A program made the position numbers and the translations under genes. 64,000 nucleotides of DNA, taken from NCBI GenBank assembly GCA_003342895.1, contig PTFA01000087.1, forward strand, positions 768,708 to 832,707. The letters run 5' to 3'. The DNA comes from Casuarius casuarius (lineage: Eukaryota; Chordata; Aves; Casuariiformes; Casuariidae). The notes beneath the pieces are model-generated. The model was not told the DNA's origin. It searched no databases and worked only from the letters and a program-made list of their open reading frames with translations. Numbering within the stretch: position 1 is the stretch's first letter; each line of letters starts with the position of its first letter. Shown here one piece after another: positions 11,581 through 25,439 of the stretch.

Positions 11581-12330
11581 ACGGAGCCGCTCTCCCGGGC
11601 AAAGCTACCTCCGGCCAGCTCCGGCAGCACCGAGACCTCGCTCCCAACGGCACAGGGCGCTCGGGGAGGCCCTGCGGGTGTCTGCTCTGCTCGGGACGCG
11701 CGCAGTTAGCGGTAACGCGGCAACGACAGCCGGATCTGCGGTCTGAAAGCACAAATCATGACGGGGAAGGCTGGGATTAACGACACCTGGAGCGGCGGTT
11801 GAGCGTAGCGGCTCCCCCCCACCCCCCGGGGACGAGCCCCGAGGCAGCACAGGGGACCCCCCGTGCTGTCCCCCCCACGCAGACCACCACCACCACCCCA
11901 GTGCCCGGCGCCCCGACCTGCCGGGGCCGGGCCGGTCTCCAGCGCCGTCACCGCCCGGCGTCGGCCTCGCTCCGCCGGGGCGGGGCCAGGGGCACGCGGC
12001 TCCCCCCAAGCGACCGTTGCTGGCGGCGCGTCCCCTGCCCAAAGCCTTCCCGCGCCGGCTGGGAAACAGCCGCCATGAGACCAAGGTTCCGCCGGAGGAC
12101 AGTTCTCTCCTCGCTCTCCCGCGGCGCCGCGCAGCGTGAGGGAGCCCGGCTGCGGCATGCCGGGGGCTGCGGGCGAGCCCCGGCCCCGGCGGCGAGGGGC
12201 GGCCTCCGCCCGCCGCGGGCCGCAGCCGCAGGGACGGGTGGAGGCGCCCGGCCTGGCAGGCAGGCAGGGTACGCAGCCAACTTTGAAAACGTTTCCCTTC
12301 CCAGACGGTTCCCCGCACGAAAACGACTTT
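11580..12330 (-). promoter_or_regulatory. CpG island, probable FAM118A promoter and 5' UTR exon
   Basis: Base composition changes abruptly from AT-rich to very GC- and CpG-rich and back. It lies about 3.5 kb upstream of the FAM118A start-codon exon, as expected for a promoter with a non-coding first exon. The exact first exon and its donor cannot be fixed by eye; several weak GT sites exist on the minus strand. Long overlapping open frames on both strands, rich in Pro, Arg, Gly and Ala, are composition artefacts. A divergent plus-strand transcript is possible but unsupported. Confidence 0.8.
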
Positions 12331-12459
12331 TTCCTCCGCAAAAGCTTTATTCCGTGTTTCTTTGGGTCCCTCCCCCCACCCGGTTTGTGTGTGAACGCTT
12401 CCAGGCGCTAGTTTCCGCCATAGAAAACATTATTTTCCTCAAGGCAGACCTGGACTAAC

Positions 12460-15400
12460 AGCTGCCCCCCTCGAGCGTGCGCCCTGGGGTGGCAAAAGGG
12501 CGGGAAACCCCAAAAGGGGGTTGCGAGGGCAGGTGGGCACAGCCTGAGCAAAGCCTGCTGCCGACAGCGACTTCATACACTGCTACCGCCCTTTCTTTCA
12601 AAGACAAAGCAACGAGCAGTGACTTCGGCAGTGCTGCGCAGTGCGTTATTAGCACTGTTAAACTCCCGGACAGCTACAGCAGGACCAAGTCCTCCAGCAA
12701 GAAGCAGCCCTGAGCTCAGGGCAAGCATCAAACCAGCCTCCCCACCCTTTGGTAAAGAGTTCACACACTAGTGTTGCCACAGAGGCTTCGACAAGGTCCT
12801 CAGTGGCCAATGTGAAAGCGTATGGCAAAGTTCACCAGATAGTATTATTTACCCTGAAGTAAATTAAAATTTACTTGAAATACATGCAGGTAAATATGTA
12901 GTATTACAGGAAGAAAGAGAAGTTACACACTTCTAAAGGAAGCAGAAGAACTGGAAAGTACAGAAAGCTCAATTCTTAATTTTCAAGATAAAACTTAGTA
13001 TGATTCTACAAATCATTTGATTAGATTTCTGAAAGTCGCTTGAGAGGCTAAAGAAGTTACCGTGCTGCTGTGTAATCATTCCTGTAAAATCTGGAGATAA
13101 ACCACTGTTTTACAGAAGTACAGGGTTCTTTCCTGTGAATGAGTTGGACCAGTATTGCAATTCGTTCGAGGGAAGAAACTTTTCTTGACTACTTATCAGC
13201 CTTTTTTCTGCTCCTCATTACTATATTTTACCTTGGGTATTGCCAGAGCAAGAGAACAGATTTTCAGTTAAACAAGAATACTAACTATTTTGGTGAAACA
13301 GGTCCAATGACTGAAAGGCAACTGAGTTTAGCAGATCTGTATTCTGTGTAAGCTGGGTGATATAGGCAAAAAGTTAAACATACCTATGCCTTGATTTATA
13401 AAATGGAGATGAGTAATTGCACACCTCTAAAAATACTTGAAATTCTCTATAGTATAAACTAGCAGTCAATAAGATTGTATGAAAAAGAAGATCAATTAAT
13501 CATCAGTTAAGGAAGAAAAGAATGGTAAACTTGAAGATTAATGGGGTTAATATTATGAAAAGTATTAGGGTGATGAGAAAGGAAAAGAGCAATAAAACTA
13601 ACAGCAAAAAGACATTGTAGAATTACCTTCAATTAATCCATTCAAGGATAGGCTTGATTGTCTGTGTTAACTTAGGCGTAATTAAATAATACTGTGAAGT
13701 GTTAACATCAGGTAGCATATGTTATATGCAGCGATAGCAAAAACAACTTGGTGTGATTCAGCTGGTCAGTTAGTAGGTTGCTTTATTTAAAGTCACATTT
13801 GAAAGGCAATAGCCAAAGTTCTCTTCAGGTTCTTTTTTAGTTTTAAGTTTCTTAAAGCTACAGCCTAAAAACTCAAAGTTCCTTCACCATGGCTTATTCT
13901 GGCACAATTAACAATATGTAGCTCAGTTCAACTGTATTTTCTAACAGCAGTGCCCAGCTTTATTTGCAGCTCTGTGGATTTAATTAGATCACCTCATGGA
14001 AAGACCCAGCTGTGCATGAAAATGAGGTAGTCAGATGTGTAATGACTGCAAATTGTGCCTAGAGGTAGTAACCAGTGCAGAACTGTGCCCACAAATTCCA
14101 GTAGCTAAACCATACTGAAAATATGTCATTTTCCATTTTAACTGGAGTTTTCAAAATTACTCATGGTATCAGTTTACAGACTCTTGAAGGCTGGAAGTAC
14201 TTACTGGCACTTCCCAGTTATAGGACTTAAAAGATCTTACTTTTTCCTATAGTCAGTCACTCTTCTAGTGTTTTGAGGTACAACCAGAATTCAGAGGTCT
14301 TTTTATGCATATATGATACTATTTGAATATTCTGCTTTGTTTGCAACAAATCAATGTAATCAATGTCAGAGTTGCATTGACATTCTTGGATAGTTTTAGA
14401 AAGATTTTGTTAGGGATGGCCAGTTTTACTGATGAAACATAAAACCACTGTTTTTATTCCATATCCTGAGATACTTTGGGAAAGAATAGTTGTTTAGCTC
14501 ACTTTACTAACTTTTGATTTGCATAAGGACATTGTGTCCTGGTGAACTGTACATGTAATATTTCCTACACATCACTTCTCACTTTTGTCATCTTTTAAAT
14601 GACTGTATTGCTGTGTCCCTACAAAGACCCTTCAATCGACTGGAGTATGATATTCATAGTGCTAAGGAGGACTGAGGATAGAATCAGAGAGAACAGGAAG
14701 GGAGAAGAAAAAACCTAACTGTAAGTCTCACCTGAGAACTGAAGTTTGGTTCAGAGAGGTTCTGCAGTGCTTTTAGTTAGCTGTTTTGCCTTTCACCATC
14801 CACTACTGTCAGTCAGTCAGGAAGGTATTTTAACATGCTAATATTACAGAATTCAGTAAACCAGGTCAAGGGTCTGTGTTTTATCGTATACAACCAGGTG
14901 ATACTCTGCTCTGAAACCCCGCTAATTATGAGTGAGATCCAGCAACTCTCTGCTTGAAATGTCATTTGACACTGCACTGTAATAAAGTTGGAATGTATTA
15001 CTAAATAACTTGCTGAATATCTTAGAATATTTTGTTAGCTGTAGATAAGAGTCACTTGACTTGCTAAATATTTGCCTGAGCTTGAGACTCAAGGTCAGAG
15101 CCATCCTGTAGATTTACAATACCTACTATTCTTCTTTGTTTCACATTAATTTAAAAAGTAATATGAGAGAAAGTATTTGTGAAGAAAGACCCTTGAAAGC
15201 TTTTCCGTATTTCAGTCTGTATCAATTCATATGATAAATGTTATTACCTCTGCCCATAAATCTTGCCCCTTTATATCCTTAGACTACCATTACTCTATTA
15301 TTTAAAAACAATAATAGTAATAACAGCAATAATAAATTACATAAGCTCTGGGTTCCCATGTAAAAGGGTTAGAAAAGTCACTAAAGACAATCAAATATGT

Positions 15401-16990
15401 CCCAAAAGTAGCCATATAAAATATTATCTAAAGGAGTCTTTTAGTTTACCAAATCTAGAGCAAGAGCCTGTATTATTTTTCATTATATTTCCTTAGTATT
15501 TATGCAACTTCGTATATTGCAGAAACAACTACAACAGTGTTGCAAGAAAATTGGTATAAGATGCAGCTGCAAAGGTCACAATGAGAAGAAAAGGAAATGT
15601 GTTGAAATGTGTAATCTTTGAAATACAAAAAGGTTTCTTTCAAGAAGGAACAAAGGTGATTACTGTTGCTACAACTCAGGAACTCAGTGAGAAGTAGGAC
15701 ATGTATTTTAAATTAAATAACTGCAGAAGTTTACCACTTGATTCAACCTAGGATTTTTCTCTCATTTTATAGTAAATTCATATGTTTATCTAAGTGTACT
15801 AAACAAGATCTCAATTTGATTGCTTGTTTTGGGATTTCTTGCTGACTTTGGAAATATTGCCCAAAGTGATGTAATCAGGATAAGCAATGCAGCTGGTTAT
15901 TTTTGGCTAGAGGAAGCCATGGGTCTGATTATTCAGCTGTATTTTTGTGCACTGAGATGTAATGTTGATTTACTTTTGTCATCTTGCTGTTTAATAAGTA
16001 ATAACAAAGTGAGTCCTAGTTTACATTATGCCAGAACGTGTTGGTTTGAAAGAACACAAGTAAAAATCTTAATGAAAATTTATTGAGCTCATTGAAAAGG
16101 ATCTTTAAGACACCAACTAACTTGCATTTTAAGTTCTTTCATAACAGGAAGCCAGTTTGCCCTTGTTGCTTGAGATAAAATTCCTTCTACACGCACAATG
16201 GAGCTGTTGGTTATTCCCTGATAGCTGATTTCTTTTTCTGCCTTGGAGCTAACTGGATCTTAATAGTGTGTCATCTTTGTAAACAGAACAGTTTATAAAA
16301 TGTTTTGAATAACTAAGATACTATCAGAAATTCAAATTATGTTTTCAAAAGCCAGTGTCAGTTCACTTACAGTTCAACCATGATTGAATATAGAGATGAA
16401 TTTTCAAAAACAGCCTTTGAATTTGTACTTCCAGGACTGTATGCATATAAGCATAATGCATAATGACATGATTTGTAAAATAATTCAGTGTGTAACTGCC
16501 AGCGCGCATTAGCGTTTATTTCTAAAGTTGCCTAGTGATAAGCACATCTTCAGTGGCAGGTACAACGTCTCTCTACAGTCAAGTTCTACTTAAAGCGTAA
16601 CTATGTGCAAGTTCTGTGTTACCTTGCAGCTACCTTTCTCAAACTGTCCGAATCACAGTCAGTAGTCTTCAGTGTGCACAGTTTGCTGCTGCTGTCCTAT
16701 ACTTTCCATGAGATGGGGAGAGATGATAAGCTACAGCTTCTTGGGAAAGTTTCTGGAGGCCTGTTTCCAGTAGCTGTACAAGCTGTAACATTAATAAGCT
16801 TTTAAAACAGATACACCTTTTCACTGAATACAGGACAAAATGCCAGAATATAATTGCATAATTATGCTCCCTTTTAGCTTCAAAAACAACTTACTCTCTT
16901 CGATTTACCTTGTTTTTTTTCCCCCAATAATCAGTTAATAAAGAGAGTCTATTTTGAGTAGCATTAACATCACTAAGCATGTAATCATTT
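12460..16990. other. Intergenic stretch upstream of FAM118A
   Basis: No supported gene. GC content falls steadily away from the island. A MIR-like fragment lies near 13.39-13.44 kb. Open frames are short and show no family resemblance. Confidence 0.7.
13385..13435 (-). repeat. MIR-like SINE fragment
   Basis: ATTTATAAAATGGAGATGAG followed by a stretch ending ACACCTCTAAAA resembles the conserved MIR segment TCTGTAAAATGGGGATAATA...CCTACCTCA. It is short and degraded; a profile search would decide. Confidence 0.35.
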
Positions 16991-17009
16991 CAGTATAGTC
17001 ATATGTGGA

Positions 17010-17125
17010 AATATTTAAATATATATATATAAAATATATTATATATATTATATATAATAATTATATATAATATATATAAATATAATATATATATTTATAT
17101 TTTTATATATATATTTATATATAAA
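17010..17125. repeat. (TA)n-rich low-complexity tract
   Basis: About 115 bp of almost pure A/T, dominated by alternating TATA runs with phase breaks. It is nearly self-complementary, so it could extrude as a cruciform and is likely to vary in length. Confidence 0.9.
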
Positions 17126-17126
17126 A

Positions 17127-20100
17127 GTGTAAACTGTGGGGGAAATTAGAGTCAAATATGACTTTAGCTCTGTTAGCTGCAGTCTGATTGACCTTGAATT
17201 TATTTGGAACTGTTTATAACAGAGGCTGTATATATGAGCTTGCCTTGAAAAATTAAGGCGTGCAACTGACTGGAATGCCCTTTGATTAAGTAGAAGGTCT
17301 TTTGCACCTTTCTGACAAAAAACAAAGGAGCTCTATCACAAGGCCCTTATCTGTTCTGAATAGCATCAACTTGTGAAACAGGGTGAAAGGAAGAAAAACT
17401 ATTTCTAAGGAGAGGCAGAGGCAGAAAGGTAAGGGAAAAAATTAAGGAGAACAGAGAAGCCTGAAAGCGCTAGGAGAGAGAGAAGAGAAAAAAGGTAATA
17501 GGAAATAAAAAATGAGCAAGACTGGAAAGAATGGATTTAAATCAAGCTTATTACTATGAACACTGATCAGAGAGAAAGGTAGACAGGAAGTTGCAGATAC
17601 TCAGATTTTGCTCAAATAATAAGCTGCTGCTTGGTGCAAAAGAGAATTAGCCCTAGGTCAGAGAAATGAACCACAGGAATATTATTTTAAGAACTTGCTG
17701 GCCAAACTGGCATAAAGGTCTTTCTTGTCCATCAGATAGAATGAAAAAATGAGATGTTACACTATTCTTATGTTACACTTACTTGGATTACCATCATTAA
17801 CAGGTGGGAACCATGCTGTGTGTCATATCTGACTGTTACTTGGATGTAAGATATTTCAGTTACAAATCTCATTCAAGCCCATGTTGTAACAAAGTGCTTT
17901 GCTGTAATGTATGATATCATTCAAATAAAGATTACAGATCCAGGCCTAGGTTTTAGAGATATCTGGACACTTATTTCCCATTCTTGTATTTGCAAGTCTG
18001 GGCCTTCATGCAGAAACTGATAGATACTGTATCACACAAACAAGATATTCAGGCAGGATTACCCTAGCAATGTCTTCAGGCCTCAGTTTTAACCTGACAA
18101 TATTGGTTAATAAATCCTTGAAAAACTATAATGTGAAGGTCCTGCATTCTACAGAAGAAAACTGTTTTTAAGCTACTTTTAACATCTCATTTGAGTACTA
18201 CAATACAAAATTTCTGCCTAGGCTCAGGCTATTCTTTCAATAACTGGCTCTAAGTCTCTTTAACTAAATGAGGCATAAAAAGCTCCCTAATCTACATTTT
18301 TGCCAGCAAAAATCATGGTATTATCAACTCAATCTTCTAATAAGAATCAATACAAGTAGGATTAGGTTTATTGTATTAATGGAATCTTGATTATAAAAAA
18401 TGCTAGCTAGTTTGTAGGTATTTCTTTTACAGAGCCAGCTTTCTAATAAATGGCTACCTTCTCCTGCTACATGCCTTACAGTGGCTGTTAGCAGTATAGA
18501 TGAAAAAATAATAAAATAATATCAAAAACAGTTTACCCATACAATGTGTCCCAGACTGAAAAGGCTTCCTTATGAGAAAATCCAGGTAGTTTCACCTGGT
18601 TGTTATTCCTGTAGTTTTTTTTTTTATTTGTTTGTTTGTTTTTCAGAAAGATAAGAGAGTTAAAAGGTTAGGGTAACAGGAATTTCACAAGACTTAAATC
18701 TTGTTCAGGCTCGTTGTTCATTTTCACTCTGTATCTCCTCACCTACTAGATAGAACAAATAACTTGCACTGCACGCCCCGAGATACCAGAGCAAGAGGAA
18801 ATCCTGTGCAATGGCATTGTATTACTCCTACATAAAAGGCTAAGATTTGAGTTGGTGTCTTGATGTGAATCATTGCTGTGACAAAAAGCTTTTCATGAGT
18901 TTCAGTACACAAACCCATTGCTCTTTATATTTCACTCTCTAACTTCTTAGCAAACTAAAAGGCCAGTCTTTTGATTTTTCTACAACAAAAGATCTGTAGA
19001 AACAAAAAGAAAATCTTCACGGTCACTACACTAGACAGCATAAGATATACATACCACAAATATTTGTCTGGTTAACATTTATAAAGAATATTTCCCAAGA
19101 CAAGCATCCCAGCTATATTTCCTGGAAAGGCATATCTGATGAGTATGCTGTACTAGTGCAAAGCTGTTAACAATCACAGAAAGATCAAATTTGGTAAGCA
19201 GCTGTCCTCTTGTGAGCTGTGTTCTTGTCACACTGCACAAGCTATAGAAATTGGTATTTGGGCAGGGGACTGCAAAGGAGCAGTTAGTATACACAGGATT
19301 TGGTGCCCATAATTAAGTAGATAAGATCCTTTCTTTTGCCTGTGCTGAGTTAAATTCCAGGAAGGCAACAAAAAACTGTGCTATTCTTCTCATGAAATTT
19401 AGCTGACAAATTATGTAAGTGTTAATGCTTGGGGTTTGACCAAGTCACAAGTTGAATAGTTAACTTCTGTTTAACTTTCTCTAGTAGTTTTAATTAGATA
19501 CCTTCGCTGTGTGCTTAAACTGTTTCATGGTTTTATTCAGGAATATAGTGAATAGATTTTGAAAGAGTCCCTTGGGTTTACAAGTCCAGTTCCATATTTT
19601 AGTTGTGTTATTAAACAGCAGTTATATTCCATACTACAGGAAGCTGAGTTTCACTGGTGGGGATAGCAATTGTTACCTAAAATTTGGAATTAAATGCTTT
19701 GGAATGAAAGCATTATATAAATATACTAATGATTATTATAAACAGGTTAATTTCTTTTAAGTGACTGAAAGTAAGCAGAATAAGAGATTTAACTAGAAAC
19801 TGAAAAAAATTGCAGAATAATTTGGAGAAACCTACTGCAAGGTTTCTATGTTAATATATGCAAATTTAAATAACTCCCATGCAAAGCTGGTAAAAGAACA
19901 TTACAGTAAGTTTCAAGCTCAAACACTCAGAAGTCAGGAAGTGCAAAAGTAAATGTTGCCTATACATCCCTGATTTGCTTCACTGTTGGTTCACATTGTT
20001 ATGCTATATTATAGGAATGCATACTTCCTTCCCCCACCCCATCTCTACAATTTTTAGTACATAGGATGGATGGTGCTTCCTATACTTTTTTTTCTCTTGC

Positions 20101-21180
20101 TTGTCAAATGTCCACCTTTTGTGCTTAGAGTGCAGAATACTGCACATTCTCTGAGCGATCTCTGAAGATGAGTCTACTTATTTCTTTGCAATGAAATGTT
20201 CTCTTCAGTACAATGCCTTGTAATTTATTTCTAAACATCCTGTGAGTTGAAGAGGAGGTATNATCCGTATTTGACTGATGAGGGGAAAAAAACCCGATAT
20301 GTGTCAAGATTAAAGTAAAACAGTATTTACTAATTTGGGTGCCTAGTTTGTGATGTCTAGAATCTGTTTTCTCCTAGTATTTTGTATTTAACAGTACCTA
20401 AATATTCAAAGCACAGTTCTCACTGGTCAGTGGTAGCTGGGAGTGTTAAACATTTCTCTAAATCAGATCTGGATCCTCAGACTTTGTACCCAGATAATGA
20501 AGTACTATTATCACACTAAAAGATTTTGTCAAAGGGGTTTGTCCAGATTATCGTGGGAACTCTGTTACAGTGGAAGAGGCTGAATCTACATTTTGATTAG
20601 GGCTGGACTGCCTTAAATTTGAGATTGTCATTTTCTTTTAATCCTTTGTTTGATGCAAAGCAGCAGTGTTATCTAGCATACAGGCCTGATTCATCCACAC
20701 AGACAACAAGCCTGTGGAAAAAATAACCTCTAGTTGTGTGATTCAAGACTGTACCATAACACCTATACATAGGTGATGGAATTAATATTGCAAAAGTATC
20801 TATGATACCGATTTCCACTCTTTCAACTAGCTTGACTTTGCAGCCATACTTTTAACACTGTTAGGAACGTAAGTTTAGTGAAAGACAAAGGGGCAAAATC
20901 ACATTGTGTGGCTTTACACAGACACCCTATCAGTAGGACTGGAGACTTTAGAAGTAATTCACAGACCTTTGTCACTCGAGTGAACAAAGCAACTGATAAT
21001 GGGAAGAAAGTTAACATGCTCTAAACACATAGATACTTGAGATGGGTGGGATTCTTCTGCTGTGAGTTTTGCAGAGACCAGGGGACAGCAGAGAAACGAG
21101 GAGATCCAGGCGTCCTGGGCTCCCGCTCGGGTTTGTGGGGAAGCGTGTTATATTGTGTACTGCCTATCTCATCTGCGTGA
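17127..21180. other. Intergenic stretch
   Basis: No gene was recognised. A purine-rich block lies at 17385-17530 (long GAAA/GGAGAG runs on the plus strand). A MIR-like scrap and an unresolved base (N at 20262) lie near 20.26 kb. Confidence 0.7.
20225..20300 (+). repeat. MIR-like SINE fragment
   Basis: AACATCCTGTGAGTTGAAGA, then GAGGTAT(N)ATCCG and TTTGACTGATGAGGGGAAA resembles the MIR consensus ...CCCTGTGAGGTAGGTA..ATTATCCCCATTTTACAGATGAGGAAAC, with one N and several substitutions. Confidence 0.45.
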
Positions 21181-21860
21181 CAACTCCGTGTTTCTATTCC
21201 TGCCCATCTGTTCGAGCTCCATCTCTATCCCAAGTTGATCCTTTGTCCCCAGTTCCTTCTTCATCCTTCATTCTTCTTATTCCAGTCTCAATTTCTTTAC
21301 CTAGGCGACCCTGCTGTTTCATTTTGAGAAACTCCAAGTCATTGTTTCTGTCTCTTTTCCTCCCATTCAAGGTATTTTCTTTGCCAAGTCATTTTTAGTT
21401 TCCTCTTTCCTAATCCCTCAGCACTTAATCCGCTCTCTTCCTTCCTTTGCACAGTGAGTGCTAGTCCTAATTTGTCCATTTTGGGGCTCCCTGTGACAAA
21501 CAAATTCCTTTTCCTTGAGCATCTCAGCTCCCTGTCAGATCTGTCTTTCCTTTCCCAGGCTCATTTCCCACCAGGGACATCCATTTCCATCAGCCACAGT
21601 GCCTCTCCTTCTATTTTATATACCAGCAACTAGATCTAGCTATTTCCCCTTCTTTTTTGTCTCCCTTCCCCCCAGTTCATGTTGCTCCCCATCTTAGCAA
21701 CCCTGCACAACACAAATCTAGTCTGCTTGCTCAGTAAATCCCACTCACAATCACTCTCTGCCCTCATTCCTTCAGCATACACTACAATCCCAGGTTTACC
21801 AGACTATTTGCCCTTATCTCTTCCTTCCTCTCCCATTATGCCTTTTTCGCTCAAGACATT
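21180..21860 (+). repeat. Pyrimidine-biased block (C+T-rich plus strand)
   Basis: For nearly 700 bp the plus strand is dominated by short CT runs (TTCCTT, CTTCTT, TCTCTTCC) without being a simple tandem repeat. It gives several stop-poor frames rich in Ser, Leu, Pro and Phe that should not be taken as genes. Confidence 0.55.
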
Positions 21861-22939
21861 TAAGCCAAGTGACTGCAGAGGGAGGAACCATTTAGCTCCT
21901 GAGGGAAACAAGATCACTGCTTACAAACCCCATCAAGTGTAAGCTCAGCCCTTGAGCAACCATGACAGGGAAAAGCAGCCTCCAGGTCACAATCCGGAGT
22001 GGAGGCATGCTCGGCGACCCTGGGCAAGCAGCTCGCTCACAGCACGCTCAGCACAGCAAACAGGGCAGAGCCCAAGGACACCCAGCAAAGGTGGGAGCTG
22101 ACCTTTCGCAGATGGTAAACATCTTCTTCACTGTGTGTGCTGTAGCTGAGGAGACCAAAGCCCTGCTGCCTCAGCTAGCAGGTCATGTAGCCCCTTTTGG
22201 AAACATCTCATGAGCCTCACTCACCCACCCAACATGCACTTGAAGCTTCTCCAGCAAGGACACCTCCACCCGTAACAAACCATCTCAATCCCATGCATAG
22301 CACAGAGAGGGACTGTGGATGAAAGCAGCTACCATCTCTGCCTCCCTTGGGTCACAGGCTTTGTGTAGGCAACAAGTTGCCATGACTGCATGACGCACCC
22401 TGAAGTCCAATAAAACACTCGGGAAAGCTTTTTAGATTTGTAGAATGAAAACATGAAAAATAAGTCCTTAAATACTTCACAATTAATTCCATCTCAACCA
22501 GCAGAACTGATGAAATCTGATCTCCTATGGATTAGCATCTTTCCAGTGATTAGCTGTAGCTGGTTTAAAGCCAGATTCATGTTGCTCTGCCAGTCCCCTG
22601 CTTCCAAAGGGAAGAAAAAAGTTTCTGCCTGCCTTCTCAATAGCAGGGTGCTTACCTGGGGAGAGGGGGTCTCCCTGCCCAGCTGCTGGCATTGCCAGTA
22701 GTTAAGTGGGAACATAATTATTTTTGAGCTCTCTGCACTTTGCTCAAATTTGGCTGGAAGTGCCCAGGAAGTTCAAGAGCTGTTGGGGGAGATGGCATGA
22801 TTGCATTCGCCTTGTTTCCTCAGCTGACCCAGCTGAAAAATGAAGGCTAGACCAAGCTAAAAAATAAAGGTGCACCCAAGTTCCCAGCCCAGATATTACC
22901 ACAGACCATTCATCCTGGGGGGGATTGGTTGTTTTTCAC

Positions 22940-23165
22940 AGTGTTTTAATTCGCAGTGCCGGGCCTGGAGAAGGCTGGTGCCACTGGCCGCCGTCCGGAG
23001 GCAGCGGCCGGGTGCGCGAGGCTGGGCAGGAGGGCATTACCGAGGGGTGGGCATGGAGCTGAGCCCCGTGGGACCCCACATACTGTGCCTACCCAAGCTG
23101 CCTCGCGGCTGCCGGGAACTGCATCCTGGGGGCTGGGGCAACTCCACGCTTCTCTCCCGTTTACA
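22940..23165. other. Small GC/CpG-rich pocket
   Basis: A local rise in G+C with several CG dinucleotides lies in otherwise AT-rich intergenic DNA. Overlapping frames on the plus strand are short, and no protein family is recognised. It could be an unannotated promoter, a distal element or simply a GC-rich patch. Confidence 0.4.
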
Positions 23166-25439
23166 TTCAGGAAATATCATTACTCATTTCTCCCGTGACG
23201 GTGCATGGACAGGAGGAAAGAAAGGAGTTCGGCCCCCTCTGCAAACTAGAGAGTAGTAAGTAGTTTGGGATGCTTTTTCTCAGTAGAGATAACTGCATTT
23301 TGTGGGATTAGTCCTCTCTTTATTCCTGTATTGGTCTGCTGGGGAACCGGTGCCCACCTCTGGGCTGTTGCCTGGGCAGTGGTGACCCAGAGGAGCCATT
23401 TTCTGCTGCATGCTGCGGCCTCACTGCCTTGCCACTGTGGCTCCCTCCTCCCCAGAAACATGGGGTCCCTGCGGTCTCGCTGACCTCCTCTGGGGCCCCC
23501 AGGGTCTATTTCACCCCCACTTCTCTAAGAGGTATCTATATATTTGGTCTGATTTTATCCCAAACAGCAGAAGAAGACGCTTCCCATCCTGCCCCTGCCA
23601 TGAGCTGCCATTTTGCTAAGCAGCGTCTGCTCTATGCCCGTGTTGGAGAGCAGGCGTTGGGGAGGTGAGAGCGAGGGCGAGAGGTGGGAGCGGGGATTGC
23701 TAGCATGGGAGGACTTGCTTAGCCTGCCCCACACAGGAATTTAAATGTATTTTATTTTGTTATGGAGTGCTTTTATGAGGAGAAGGTGAGGCCTCACAGG
23801 CAGTTTCCACACTGCCCATGTGCTACATCTTTTCCCTTCCCCCTCTTTCATGTGAAATTTCAGCCTCCTGACAGAAAATGACCGAGTGCTAGAGGTATTT
23901 GAATATTTTTTTTTTTTCTGGGGCAAAACAAACTATTTTCCTTAGCCCTCTCTTAGAAAGTGCTGAATTGTTGAAGCCTCTTTTCTGGGATGTTTTTATC
24001 CTATTGCAAAGTGTCAGCCAGTGTGGTTAGATTCTGTTGAAAACATAAAGCAGCTAAAAAATGGGTTCTTTAATGGAAAGTGATGGAAAAACTGAACTAT
24101 GTGTGTTGTTACTGGTGCTATTATAAAAAGATAGCCCACAGAATAGAGTATGATAGAAATTCCAGAAATCTGTGAAGAATGTTCTGCCAGAAAGAAACCG
24201 TGCGATAGACATTTTACCTGATGTATATTTTCAGATGAGCTAATACACAATATGTACTGAAAATACACATCTTTCTGTTCTACATGAGGAAGCTCAGGAC
24301 AGGTAATGCATGAAGCTGATGCAAGATATAGCTTACCAAATTGAACTAGATTACCTCTAGCAAGTAGATTTAAGTTTTAAAACTCCCAGAGTTTTATCTT
24401 GTTCAGCTAAATGTATTTTAAAACTTTTTATTTAAAATGATGCTGGCTGTCTCTTGCCCAACACTTCGAAAGTGGTTTAAAAATTCTCCCAGAATCCACT
24501 GCTTCCAGGAATGAATCCAGGACGTGTGGGATGCGTGCCCAGGCAGCATTCTGAGCGTAGATAAGCCATTGGAAATAATGACCTGAATATTCTGCTTAGA
24601 GAATGGTGCATAACTCTGGGAACATGCCAGGCACATGCAATGCCCCAGATTTCCAAAAAATATTGGAGGAATTAAAAAGGAACGTATGGGCTTCAGGAAA
24701 CAAGTGTATAATACAAATGTTTACCTTCAAGCAAATATTTCTTCATCCTGAGGTGAAGTATCCTGAATGTGTTTTTCTCATGCACTAATTCAGTAGTAAT
24801 AACCTGAGGTATAAAAGTACAGTAGTTTGCCAAAATCACATTCATCTCCAGGTATGGAATTTGAAGGTTTTCAGTCATGGGGAACAGTTTTTCTGGTACA
24901 CAATGAAGCAGCATTAGAGCATCCTACATGCCAGGCCAGGTTTGCCTTCTGTTTGTAGAACATACAGCACAATGAGGTTTTGTACAAGACAGGATCTCCT
25001 AGATGTTGCACAGTGCAAATAAGAGCAAAAGTGTGTGCACAAGCAGTTCAGCTCTCAATGCCCTGTGTATCTTAATAGTTCCATGGACTCATAACTGCAT
25101 AATCAGGCAGGAAAAAACTCTCTTCAATGATGAACTCTATGCAAAGTGCTTTGTAAATTTAAGCACTGCTTGGCAGAATGCCCTGCAGCTGAGGCTTGTC
25201 AGATGGTCTTCGGAGAAGAGTAACATGCCGTGTGTTGTGATGACAATCATTTGGATACCCTTTGCTTTACAGTTTATGTGTGACAACTCTACTGTATTAT
25301 TAGCTTATGTACTCTGTTTGTACCATATTTAGTTTCAGCCGCATAATTGTGCACTCATAAACAGAAGTTTATTTCTGTATTACAAAAAAAAAAAAAGGTA
25401 CTTGGTTCCTGATGTATATAAATGAGCATGTAAAAAAAG

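Noticed and set aside
11516..12458. Long overlapping open frames on both strands, up to 237 residues
   Set aside because: They lie in the CpG island, are rich in Pro, Arg, Gly and Ala, overlap in several frames and match no family. GC-rich DNA simply lacks stop codons.
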